From a virus: a DNA stretch of 64,000 bases. The translations under genes and the position numbers were made by a program. Below, piece by piece: positions 16,024-23,954 of the stretch (positions are counted from its first letter, which is position 1; every line of letters begins with the position of its first letter). The stretch spans positions 1-64,000 of the IMG/VR virus record IMGVR_UViG_3300025913_000036; one strand, given 5' to 3'. Below the pieces are notes generated by a model. It worked only from the letters and a program-made list of their open reading frames with translations. It made no database searches and was not told the DNA's origin.

Positions 16024-17387
16024 TATTTCGTCTCCTGTAGGCCATAGGTGGCCTTGACGTGCGCGGCAGCGGCATCGAGGAACTTCTGCTCGGCGGTAGC
16101 ATTTGCAGCGGCTGCCTTATCGCTGGCTTCTTCGCCGCTGATCTTATCGGTAGTAGGCGTGAGAACACTGGCGACCGCTCGGCTCATGGTCGCATCGTAG
16201 ACTTCTGGAGACTTGGCGCGAAGAGCGCACTCCGCATCGACTTCGCCAGGCTTGACCTTGCCAGCAGTGACAAGCGCCATGACCGCGTTGCGGTTCTCCG
16301 TGGCGCGTGCAGACTGGAGGGCGGCATCGTGGGCAGCGACAGACGCCATCGCTTCGTCCCGCTCCTTCGTGATGCGCTGAAGGTTGGCTTCTAGCTGTGC
16401 TTTCTCAGGATCGCTGGTAACACTGGAGCCGCCTGATGGAGCGGTTCTGGTATCGGTTGCAGCCTGAGCGCCGCCGAGGAATCCCTTCATCGATGCCGAC
16501 AATTCGTCCCAAATTTCATTTGGCTTTCGCATGGATGTTCCTTCCGGGTCTTGCCGTGCTTCAACCCGTATCTTGTTCTTCGATCCTGGGACATGGTTCT
16601 GAAGGGCGCACATGACGGCATCGTGTCCCGCGACGCCATCGAGAAGCCCTTCCGAAACTGCTTGTGCGCCAAGAAAGGAGCGGCCATCGCTGACTGCTGA
16701 CACTTTCTCAGGCTTCATCCTACGGCCCGATGCCACGGCTGCGCGAAAAAGATCGGCAATCCCATCGATGCGCTTCTGGATTTCGGTGCGCTGTGCATCG
16801 GTGATTTTAGTACCGGCTATTCCTACGGCTTTGTGGTCGCCGCTGCGGAAGACTTCAACCTTGATCCCGATGCGCTTATACATTTCGCTGGTATCGGTCA
16901 GGTAGGTGTAGCATCCGATGTTTCCCGACTGGCTTTCGGGCCTGCCGTAGATGCCATCGGCCTGCGAGCATATCCAGTACGCGCCTGAGCAGCACATCCC
17001 GGATACGTAGGCCAGGACAGGCTTCTGACATCGAGCCACGGCTTCGGCGGCTGCGGGAGTTCCGAGCACTTCCCCGCCAGGGCAGTCACAGTCTATCAGG
17101 ATGGCCTTGACCGATGGATCGCTGCTGGCTGCATCGATGGCTTCCGCGAAGGATGTGCTCGATGTGCCTCCCATGTAGCGCGTCCACCAGCCGCCGTCCT
17201 TGGTAAGCGGGCCTTTGAGAGCGATGGTCGCCACGCCAGCATCGACAGCGTAGTCAGGCTCTTTGTCGTCATCGAGCCAGGACGCCTGTATCGCCAGTAT
17301 TTCCGTTGCGGAGAGCAGGGAGATACTAGCGGTTAGTATGTCGGTGCGCTGTTGATCGCAGGCCCATGCTCCCAGGAATGGGATCAT
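16023..17387 (-). CDS. S49/SppA-type capsid maturation protease with scaffold-like tail
   Basis: From the ATG at 17387 this is a 454-aa protein. The N-terminal 270 residues match S49 peptidases (lambda gpC type): AILIDCDCPGGEVLG, the VLAYVSGMCCSGAYWICSQAD catalytic region around the expected Ser, and RSGDHKAVG with the expected Lys. The C-terminal 180 residues are helical and Ala/Glu-rich, as in lambda Nu3 scaffolds fused to gpC. It processes the portal or capsid during prohead maturation. An upstream start at 17438 would lie in the terminator hairpin and is rejected. Confidence 0.85.
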   Translation of the reverse strand: MIPFLGAWACDQQRTDILTASISLLSATEILAIQASWLDDDKEPDYAVDAGVATIALKGPLTKDGGWWTRYMGGTSSTSFAEAIDAASSDPSVKAILIDCDCPGGEVLGTPAAAEAVARCQKPVLAYVSGMCCSGAYWICSQADGIYGRPESQSGNIGCYTYLTDTSEMYKRIGIKVEVFRSGDHKAVGIAGTKITDAQRTEIQKRIDGIADLFRAAVASGRRMKPEKVSAVSDGRSFLGAQAVSEGLLDGVAGHDAVMCALQNHVPGSKNKIRVEARQDPEGTSMRKPNEIWDELSASMKGFLGGAQAATDTRTAPSGGSSVTSDPEKAQLEANLQRITKERDEAMASVAAHDAALQSARATENRNAVMALVTAGKVKPGEVDAECALRAKSPEVYDATMSRAVASVLTPTTDKISGEEASDKAAAANATAEQKFLDAAAAHVKATYGLQETK

Positions 17388-17401
17388 CGATGGCTCCAGG
17401 T

Positions 17402-17464
17402 CAAAAGAAAAAGCCGGTTTCGCTAAAATGCGACCCACGGGTCACACTTTCAAACGAAACCGGC
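17402..17464 (-). terminator. intrinsic terminator with an 18-bp dyad in its loop
   Basis: The stem GCCGGTTTCG / CGAAACCGGC is followed on the minus strand by TTTTTCTTTT. The loop carries dyad copy 4. The arrangement is the same as at 2311-2372, with a shared stretch of about 34 bp. Confidence 0.75.
17429..17446. repeat. dispersed 18-bp dyad, copy 4
   Basis: Plus strand TGCGACCCACGGGTCACA, in the loop of the terminator before the protease gene. Confidence 0.8.
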
Positions 17465-17632
17465 ATGATGCTCGATTTGGCTTCTTAGTCGATGGATTTT
17501 CCGACAGACCAGCCGCGTATCCGCGACATATGGGAAAACCCATCGACAGCTATGAAATTATGATTTATCGCGGCGTCTGCCGGAAGAGAAACAGCAGACG
17601 CCGCGAAAGGGCTTGGAGGTAGTGCCGAATTC

Positions 17633-17662
17633 AGTATAATCGCATAATTATACGTTTGTCAA
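17633..17662 (-). promoter_or_regulatory. strong sigma70-type promoter of the candidate RNA
   Basis: On the minus strand a perfect -35 TTGACA (17657-17662) and a -10 TATACT (17633-17638) are separated by 18 bp in an AT-rich spacer. Nothing downstream before 17387 is an open frame on this strand, so the first product is non-coding. Confidence 0.7.
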
Positions 17663-17869
17663 CTATCGGGATGATTTTGATCGACTTGCGGCTACATCCG
17701 TGTACCGCTTCAGGCACGACTGATGCTCGATGGATGCGGTCTGGGCCTTGGCCTGAGCCACGATTTGGGCATGGTGGTATCGCTGTATGTCGGAAAGTAA
17801 GTTCTCGATACTGGAAAGCCTCTGCTCTAGAATATCTAATGCTTCATTGATCTGCGCGGCGCTTTTCAT
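17663..17869 (-). CDS. small coiled-coil protein, unknown
   Basis: This 68-aa protein is almost wholly helical, with Leu/Ile heptads at residues about 5-35, and ends in a Ser/Arg/Lys-rich tail. Its ATG overlaps the stop of the zinc-binding gene upstream by 4 bp, so the two form a small coupled unit inserted between portal and protease. The function is not recognisable. Confidence 0.5.
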   Translation of the reverse strand: MKSAAQINEALDILEQRLSSIENLLSDIQRYHHAQIVAQAKAQTASIEHQSCLKRYTDVAASRSKSSR

Positions 17870-18114
17870 GTTGGCTTGGCTTTCATCCCAAGGTCATCTA
17901 CTAACTCTAGTAGGAAGTTTTCGGCACACTTTCGACAGAGATCGAAGTGATTTACTGTACCATCGTTATTCACGCTTTCGCGGCGAATTGTAAAGTTATT
18001 TCCGTGTATTGTTATATTATGAATTGCTGGCATAGGTTGGGAGGATCGCTTATTGGAGCGCCTGTCGGGGGCAGCGCCGCCACATTTATCACAAGTTCTG
18101 CCCTCTCTATCCAT
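17866..18114 (-). CDS. small zinc-binding protein, unknown
   Basis: This 82-aa protein has a CDKC motif near residues 8-11 and CRKC near 59-62, enough for one treble-clef or ribbon zinc site. A basic stretch (RRSNKRSSQ) and a beta-rich middle lie between. It is separated from the portal gene by 45 bp. Small zinc proteins are common accessory insertions in late operons; its target is unknown. Confidence 0.55.
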   Translation of the reverse strand: MDREGRTCDKCGGAAPDRRSNKRSSQPMPAIHNITIHGNNFTIRRESVNNDGTVNHFDLCRKCAENFLLELVDDLGMKAKPT

Positions 18115-18159
18115 GGTACCCCCGATGATATAAAAATGTAGAATGATTTCTACTAGTTT

Positions 18160-19722
18160 TTAGGCGTCGAGCATATCGGGGTCGGAAATGACCAGGATGC
18201 GATCATCCGGGTGTACGTCCGATAGCTTCATCGGGCGGGCCGCTGACGTGCCTGGGCGCTGCTTCGATGGACCCGTGCTGCCTGGATCGCTTTTGTCGAT
18301 GGTAACGCGCTCGCGATCAGGCTCAATGGTCAGATCTCCTTCCACGTCCTTATCGTAGGCCGGGAAGCCTGGCAGTTCGCGCACGAAGGGAGCCTTCGCG
18401 CCCACCGCGCCCATATCGACAAACTTCTTAACGGCGTCTCCGATCAGGTTGATCTCCTGCCAGTTCCAGACGCCAAGGGATAGGCGCGGGATGACGGCAT
18501 CGTACTTGTCGCCATAGTTGAAGTTCAGGAAGCGCCTGAATATCTGCTGCTCCCACTGGAACTCGATGTCGCGGCGCACGTAGGCCAGGAAGAACTCCTG
18601 GGTGTCCTGATGGACATGCGCGTGGGCGTAGCTGCCACGGTCGCCCTGCGATGTGGTAAGGCTCTGGCCCAGAAGCAGTTCCGCCAGTTGCAGCTTGTTG
18701 TAGGTGATACAGGTGGAGACGCTTTCGATGCCATTGCCCGATAACTGTTCAAGGGTGATATCCAGTCCCTCTGGAAGCGCCACGGCTGCCCCGCGCCGCA
18801 GCTTGTCCATCGCGTCGAGAAGTAGTCTGGCGTCAGCGGGATTGCTGTAAAAGCCCTTCAGGAAGCCTCCCGCGAATTTCTCCACCAGGATGACCCATAG
18901 CTTCATTAGAAGGTCTAGGACGACCGTATGCGGATGCGCGGGCCTGAAATCTCCCCAGCCATAGGGCAGGCCGTCTTTCTTACGGTAGCAGTAGTATAGA
19001 AACTTCTCCAGAGGCAAGTCCCAATCCCACGGTCCATCGGCCACCTGACCATTTTCTGCCACATCGTCCTGGCTCTCGAATTTGCCGCCGTTAAAGATAT
19101 TCACCGATAGGATGCGGTTGGTTTTACGATGCAGCCAGTATCCGACGTTTTTGGCCTGCTTGAAGGCGAGATCGCTGATGCCGCATAGACCATCGTACTT
19201 GCCGCCCTTGAACCATTTGGTATTTATTTCCTGCATGGACGCGCCGTAGTGCATGGCCTTTATCATGCCCATGATGATCTCGCGCGGGTCCGTGGCCTGC
19301 TTCGTGTCGGCTACCGCGATATTCTCCATCAGGTGGCGGCAGAAGTCCGCCGCTTCGATGGCAAGCTGATATAGCCCTTCGGTATCCTTCTCCTTGCTCT
19401 GGATGCGGCTATTGACCGCCCACGGCTTGTAGATGATCGAATTCTCCTTGACGCTGGAGAGAGCCTGGTATGCCGAATTGATGAACATATTATCGGCCAC
19501 TTCCCACCCGCGATGAGAGATTAAAGCATCGTGCGAGAACCCTGGCATGGCGTGCGCCCATTGCAGCAGCCCGAATGGATCGCCCGACAGAATGCGATCC
19601 CTGTTGGGCGTATCGAGGAGCGTGCCGGTTTCATCCGATCCACGGTCGTACGGCCTCCCATTCCTATCCAGGATCGGGATGATATTCGAGGGATTGGCGG
19701 GGCTAAGTGGAAAGGAAGTCAT
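18160..19722 (-). CDS. portal protein (Mu gp29-like, DUF935)
   Basis: This 520-aa protein has the hallmarks of DUF935 portals: RGWEVADNMF near the N-terminus, EIIMGMIKAMHYGASMQEINTKW in the middle, and GNGIESVSTCITYNKLQLAELLLGQSLTTSQGDRGSYAHAHVHQDTQ-like wing segments near 340-390. The portal ring is the entry and exit channel for DNA. It overlaps the terminase large subunit by 20 bp. A Mu-type portal with a lambda-type capsid module shows mosaic origin. Confidence 0.85.
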   Translation of the reverse strand: MTSFPLSPANPSNIIPILDRNGRPYDRGSDETGTLLDTPNRDRILSGDPFGLLQWAHAMPGFSHDALISHRGWEVADNMFINSAYQALSSVKENSIIYKPWAVNSRIQSKEKDTEGLYQLAIEAADFCRHLMENIAVADTKQATDPREIIMGMIKAMHYGASMQEINTKWFKGGKYDGLCGISDLAFKQAKNVGYWLHRKTNRILSVNIFNGGKFESQDDVAENGQVADGPWDWDLPLEKFLYYCYRKKDGLPYGWGDFRPAHPHTVVLDLLMKLWVILVEKFAGGFLKGFYSNPADARLLLDAMDKLRRGAAVALPEGLDITLEQLSGNGIESVSTCITYNKLQLAELLLGQSLTTSQGDRGSYAHAHVHQDTQEFFLAYVRRDIEFQWEQQIFRRFLNFNYGDKYDAVIPRLSLGVWNWQEINLIGDAVKKFVDMGAVGAKAPFVRELPGFPAYDKDVEGDLTIEPDRERVTIDKSDPGSTGPSKQRPGTSAARPMKLSDVHPDDRILVISDPDMLDA

Positions 19723-21292
19723 GCCAGCTATTGCTTTCCGACGCTACGTCAGGGTGAGAATTGATAACCGATATGATGCTTTCGGCCACCATGCTTTCCG
19801 ATGTATACCGAGGCACGCGGAAGTCGCCGTCTTCACCGTCGTCCATCACGGATGGGAAGACTTCGTGCAGCATCAAGGCAATTGCCATGGGCGCGTCGTC
19901 CCTGGCGTCCTTGCCGAAGGCTCTGATGTCGAAGCCGGTTCCGCCTGGACGCGCGCGGCGCTGCACGGCATTCAGCTCGTCCTTGATGAACTGCAAATTG
20001 AGCAGCCACACATTCGCCTTCTCGATCATCGAGGAGGCATGATTTAGGATAGGCTCCTTGTTCTTACCGGAAAATTTCAGACCTTCCATCCGGATACCGT
20101 AGGTCCGCCGCATGGTTTCCGTGATGGACAGCCCGATGCCGTTATCGTCCACGATAATACGAGCGCCTGGGTACATCCTGGCGACCAGGGCGATGGCTTC
20201 GTAGATCATAAACCATTTATCGCGACCGGACGGCAGGAAGTGATGACAGTAGACATGCCGCATCTTCATGCGGTCCAGGACGTGTATCGAAACCTTGTCG
20301 TTATTGACGCCAAGGTCGATGCCTATCTGTACCCAAGCAGTTTCGGCAGGCTTATGGCCTCTCAAACGATACGATAGGAATTTCTGCCCCGCCAGCTTCG
20401 GGTCCATCGGAAGCGGCCTGAAGGATGTATCCTTTATCGGCGTCTCGATCTGCTCCCACGGCAGCGAGCATTGCGCTTCCACGGCGTCTCTATCGAACTG
20501 CGAGCCTTCATCGGATATGAAGTAGCAGAGCCATTCGATCAGTACGGAAGCCTTGCGGTCGGCTGTCTCGTAGTCATCGATCAAGTCTTGTAGAAGGTAG
20601 CCATTATTGGCGTAGGGATTGTGATGGCCCACAATCGTATCCGTCATCGGGTCAAGCTGCGCGGAGAACGGGATGAGCCATCCCATCATGTCCAGTTTCT
20701 TGCGGCTCTTGCCGAACATCAGGTTCTTGTAGAAGTGGTTCTTCGGGTTACCTTTTGCGTTTGGGGTTCCAACGAACCATCCTTCGGCTTTCCCACCATA
20801 AGCTAATTTGGCTTTCCGAAGTATAGGTCTAACAATAGACTGATGTACGCCATCAGGAAGAGCGCCCCACTCATCGCCCACCATGAACGGAAAGGTTGGC
20901 CCACGGCCTGCGTCATCTTCCAGCAGACTGTAGAAGTGCAGAGGGCCGCAATCAGGTAAGCGAAGGATTTTCTTAGTCTCATTGTAAAATAAGTCCCAGT
21001 TCTCATTCCCGATGGCCTTCTTGAACAGGTTCTCGATGGTATCCACGATGGGTTTCATCGTAGGCGCATACCACGCCGCAGGCATTCCGGTCCGTAGATG
21101 CAGCAGCAGACGCCGCAGCACGAAGCTGGACTTCCACCATCCACGATGAGCGCACACATAGGCTTCCAGCGAGCCTCCCGTGGCCTTCAGTATAGCTTCC
21201 GCTTCGTTGTGAACAAGCTGCTGCCCCGGATGCATCGAGGGGATGCCGACAACAAACTCTTCGCCGCCTTTTGGCTTATACTTAGTCGCCAC
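19703..21292 (-). CDS. terminase large subunit
   Basis: This 529-aa protein starts with GTG. The ATPase domain has an unusual Walker A, HRGWWKSS at residues 49-56, and a Walker B with GDE at 139-141. The nuclease domain shows the acidic triad regions IGIDLGVNND (about 335), RIIVDDNGIG (about 385) and DARDDAPMAIALMLHE (about 480). It pumps DNA into the prohead and cuts it. The unit is coupled to the small upstream gene (stop/start overlap). Confidence 0.85.
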   Translation of the reverse strand: MATKYKPKGGEEFVVGIPSMHPGQQLVHNEAEAILKATGGSLEAYVCAHRGWWKSSFVLRRLLLHLRTGMPAAWYAPTMKPIVDTIENLFKKAIGNENWDLFYNETKKILRLPDCGPLHFYSLLEDDAGRGPTFPFMVGDEWGALPDGVHQSIVRPILRKAKLAYGGKAEGWFVGTPNAKGNPKNHFYKNLMFGKSRKKLDMMGWLIPFSAQLDPMTDTIVGHHNPYANNGYLLQDLIDDYETADRKASVLIEWLCYFISDEGSQFDRDAVEAQCSLPWEQIETPIKDTSFRPLPMDPKLAGQKFLSYRLRGHKPAETAWVQIGIDLGVNNDKVSIHVLDRMKMRHVYCHHFLPSGRDKWFMIYEAIALVARMYPGARIIVDDNGIGLSITETMRRTYGIRMEGLKFSGKNKEPILNHASSMIEKANVWLLNLQFIKDELNAVQRRARPGGTGFDIRAFGKDARDDAPMAIALMLHEVFPSVMDDGEDGDFRVPRYTSESMVAESIISVINSHPDVASESNSWHDFLST

Positions 21293-21654
21293 TAGCGCAC
21301 CATGATTATCCGACCTTTACAGTTATAGGTCTTCTCCCACTTAGCGACTATCGGTCGCACGACTGCGTTAATGAAGTCATCAGTGACAGCATCAAGAAGG
21401 ATAACTACCTTGCTGGCAATGCCGTGACAGTGATCTTCGTCCATCGGTCGAAACATAACACGCGGGAAGCCTGGAAGCATATTTCTGCCATCGCCAGGGA
21501 ATATCCCAACGGGTACGTCAAAGCAGCTTTTGATGGCATCTTCAAACTTGCCGATGGCTTCGTGGCTCCCTATGATGGTCGCGGCATCGTTTTCCGAAAG
21601 ATGATCCACGATGTATAGCGCGGCATCATTCAGTGTTTTTCTAACCATCTTCAT
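21292..21654 (-). CDS. packaging-module protein, unknown
   Basis: From the ATG at 21654 this is a 120-aa protein overlapping the end of the small terminase gene; the longer open frame to 21864 lies inside that gene and is rejected. A second ATG at 21648 is also plausible. The sequence is a mixed alpha/beta domain (residues 20-118) without recognisable motif. Its position between the two terminase genes suggests a packaging accessory. Confidence 0.55.
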   Translation of the reverse strand: MKMVRKTLNDAALYIVDHLSENDAATIIGSHEAIGKFEDAIKSCFDVPVGIFPGDGRNMLPGFPRVMFRPMDEDHCHGIASKVVILLDAVTDDFINAVVRPIVAKWEKTYNCKGRIIMVR

Positions 21655-22201
21655 CAGAGAGTTCCGTTTCGATGATGTCACCCGATTGCAGAAATCCGAT
21701 AGTGGCCTGCTCCTTGACGCCCTGCCACGCATTGCCACCGCGCTCCTCAAAGACGACCTTGACGGCGGTTTCCTGCTGTACCGATACAGTGCTCCTGCGG
21801 CCATAGTCCATCGGCTTCTGACGCTCTCGCTCTGCAAACTCAGCCGTCCATTGGCGCGGATCATCGGTAGCGATCTTGGATAGCTTGGCCCGGTACTTCT
21901 TCCTATCCAGGGCTTCGGCGTAGTGAATATCCTGAACGAACTGAGCCTGCGCCGTCATCGGGCAGCCGTAGAGTTCAAAGTCTTCCAGGTCGCGTTCGCC
22001 TACTTCAATGGAGCGTGACAGCGTGCCTACCCTGATGCGTGCCAGAGCACAGGCAGTAGCGCGTGTCTCGCCTTCCTGAAGGTGCCAGAGTATCAGCTTG
22101 CGCTTCTCTTCCGTGAGCACGCGGAACGTGTCAGGGATGGCATCGTAGTCTCTGGCTTTTGGCAGTTCAGCTATCGCGGTCGATTGTGTCATCGGTTGCA
22201 T
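21641..22201 (-). CDS. terminase small subunit
   Basis: This 186-aa protein has an N-terminal helix-turn-helix (residues about 35-75: RKLILWHLQEGETRATACAL then RVGTLSRSIEVGERD), a helical middle (QFVQDIHYAEALDRKKYRAKL) and a flexible C-terminus. This is the layout of small terminases, which recognise the packaging site and load the large subunit. It directly precedes the large subunit module. Its start overlaps the ParB-methyltransferase gene by 35 bp. Confidence 0.8.
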   Translation of the reverse strand: MQPMTQSTAIAELPKARDYDAIPDTFRVLTEEKRKLILWHLQEGETRATACALARIRVGTLSRSIEVGERDLEDFELYGCPMTAQAQFVQDIHYAEALDRKKYRAKLSKIATDDPRQWTAEFAERERQKPMDYGRRSTVSVQQETAVKVVFEERGGNAWQGVKEQATIGFLQSGDIIETELSDEDG

Positions 22202-23561
22202 CCAGCGAGTAAATCAGTTCGGCCTTATGGCCCGTCATCAGTTCCCACCACATTAAGGCAGCGTCGGCCCACTTCTGATCGCGGTCGATGTAGAGGCACC
22301 TGCGGTTCAGCTTTTCACAGGCGATCAGCACGGCCCCGCTGCCGCCGAAAGGGTCCGCGATGACATCAAGCGGCATCGTGGTCAGCAGCAGTTGATTGGC
22401 GATCAGTTCCAAGGGCTTTGGTGTCGGATGTCCGCTTTCGCGCTGCGTGTCGGATACATCGGACTTATCCCACGGCAGCGCCTTGCCTCGCCTGGCATCC
22501 GGAGCCGCTTCCTTGTCGTTCCAATGCGCCTGGCGCTTCATCCACAGCAGGTACTCGCAATCGGGCCAGTGATGGCTGCTGACGGGCATGACCTGATAGG
22601 TCTTGTAACAGGTGAGCGTTGCCCAGGTTCCGCCGCGCTGCCTGCACCACTGCATATAATCGAGCAGCAGGCTATCGTTGCAGAAGCAGAACAGCGAGAA
22701 CGGCCCGGCCCCGCGATCCGACCATCCGAACCAGATGCGCATCGAGGGAAGAAACCAGTCATTAGGACTGAAGTGTCCTATTCCCGCGTCTTCGATGCCA
22801 TCCCAACCAGGACGGCGCTCTCCTCCGAACGTCGATGCATTGATGCCATCGTAAGGCGGATCGGTGAAGACCTGCGCTACTTTTTGAACCCGCATCGCCG
22901 CCATTGCCTGCCGTACGGTCGATGTCTTGCTGCTATCGCCGACCACGATGATGTGCTCTCCGGCCTGCCACACATCGCCAAAAGCGGCGCGAGAAGGTAC
23001 TTCATCAGTGTCCGGTGCATCCGGCGTCTCCATCTGCGGCTTCTCATCGATCTGCTTCTCCATGGGGCCAAGGCTCTCGATTTCGTCCAGGGTCCACCCT
23101 GGCGGCGGTCCGAAGTCATCGTTCTTGTGCGTATCGAACAGTGCGATCAGCTTCGCATCGTCCTGGCCTGCCATCTTGCCGATCTTGTCGCACGCCAGCA
23201 GGAAGCGTTCTTCCTTGTGGGCATCCCAATCGACTACGCGACAGAAAAGAGCGTCCTGACCGCGCTCGATGGCAATATCAAGCCGTAGATGACCATCGAG
23301 CAGGTGCCCTGTCTGCCGGTTGAACGTGCAGGGCTGGACCACTCCGAATTCATCGAGCGATTGGCGCAGCGCATCGCCCTGCTGCGCGGGATGTATCTGC
23401 CAATTGCCGGGATGAGCAGAAATATCGCTGATCGGCACCATTTCAACGCCGCCATCGCGAAATTCGGCTGGCAGGCCATCGAAAGAAGGGATAGCCGCAG
23501 GAAAACCCTTCTGTCGATGACCAATGACATCGGCAAGCTGTTCTTTTTCGCCTCTACCCAA
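22167..23561 (-). CDS. ParB-like domain fused to DNA methyltransferase
   Basis: This 464-aa protein has an N-terminal ParB/Srx-like domain (about 38-125: PISDISAHPGNW, HLLDGHLRLDIAIERG) and a C-terminal beta-class methyltransferase: motif IV TDPPYD near 231-236, then SAM motif I DPFGGSGAVLIACE near 398-411. DPPY indicates adenine-N6 or cytosine-N4 methylation. It starts with TTG after GGAGGGAA. Such fusions are common just upstream of terminase genes and may protect phage DNA or mark packaging sites. Confidence 0.85.
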   Translation of the reverse strand: MGRGEKEQLADVIGHRQKGFPAAIPSFDGLPAEFRDGGVEMVPISDISAHPGNWQIHPAQQGDALRQSLDEFGVVQPCTFNRQTGHLLDGHLRLDIAIERGQDALFCRVVDWDAHKEERFLLACDKIGKMAGQDDAKLIALFDTHKNDDFGPPPGWTLDEIESLGPMEKQIDEKPQMETPDAPDTDEVPSRAAFGDVWQAGEHIIVVGDSSKTSTVRQAMAAMRVQKVAQVFTDPPYDGINASTFGGERRPGWDGIEDAGIGHFSPNDWFLPSMRIWFGWSDRGAGPFSLFCFCNDSLLLDYMQWCRQRGGTWATLTCYKTYQVMPVSSHHWPDCEYLLWMKRQAHWNDKEAAPDARRGKALPWDKSDVSDTQRESGHPTPKPLELIANQLLLTTMPLDVIADPFGGSGAVLIACEKLNRRCLYIDRDQKWADAALMWWELMTGHKAELIYSLDATDDTIDRDS

Positions 23562-23949
23562 TGTCGATATTCCCTCCGCGATAAGTCCCGTGAATGGTGA
23601 CAGTTGGAGTTTTTAGGCCGCGAATAACGCGCGTAGGATACTTATTACCTTCGGTAAGCACACATAAATTATGGAATTCGTCTTCCGTCACCACGATGGT
23701 CCAGTCTCCGTTATCGTCTTCCTTGCGAATTTCGATCTCGCCCTTCAAAACTAGCCGTATATTGCGCCCCGAAATCTCAAAGGGCTTACTGAAGACAAAT
23801 TCCTTAAGTCGCGCATCGATTTCGATAACTTCAGGGTCAACAATAGCGATCCCGGCATCCGTATCGACTTCAAAGCATAGCGGTATCCGTATGCAGTTGA
23901 CGAAAGGCATGAACATATGTGCGCCAGGGTCTTTTGCGTTAATTCTCAA
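23554..23949 (-). CDS. unknown protein of late operon head
   Basis: This 131-aa beta-rich protein starts with TTG after a GGGA ribosome binding site and ends in the start of the methyltransferase gene (8-bp overlap). It has alternating hydrophobic strands and many Asp/Glu/Ile residues, but no recognised motif. Its place between a nuclease-like protein and a methyltransferase suggests an accessory role in DNA modification or packaging. Confidence 0.55.
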   Translation of the reverse strand: MRINAKDPGAHMFMPFVNCIRIPLCFEVDTDAGIAIVDPEVIEIDARLKEFVFSKPFEISGRNIRLVLKGEIEIRKEDDNGDWTIVVTEDEFHNLCVLTEGNKYPTRVIRGLKTPTVTIHGTYRGGNIDIG

Positions 23950-23954
23950 GGTTT

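Larger units (their letters stand above)
17402..17626 (-). ncRNA. candidate structured RNA, about 225 nt
   Basis: A strong minus-strand promoter (17633-17662) is followed by no open reading frame but by three stems. Stem I is 12 bp (17569-17580 with 17594-17605). Stem II is 15 bp with one G.U pair in RNA (17488-17502 with 17533-17547) and encloses CGCG-tatc-CGCG. Stem III is a 10-bp terminator stem (17413-17422 with 17455-17464) followed by TTTTTCTTTT. The 18-bp dyad sits in the loop of stem III. It could be a free small RNA or a long leader of the protease gene with an attenuator. Confidence 0.55.

Noticed and set aside
17428-17850. Plus-strand open frames across the gap before the protease gene
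   Set aside because: They have no ribosome binding sites, run antisense to the promoter, hairpins and small minus-strand gene, and their sequences look random.
21655-21864. Longer N-terminus for the packaging-module protein
   Set aside because: The extra 70 residues are Ser/Arg-rich nonsense read in another frame of the small terminase gene.
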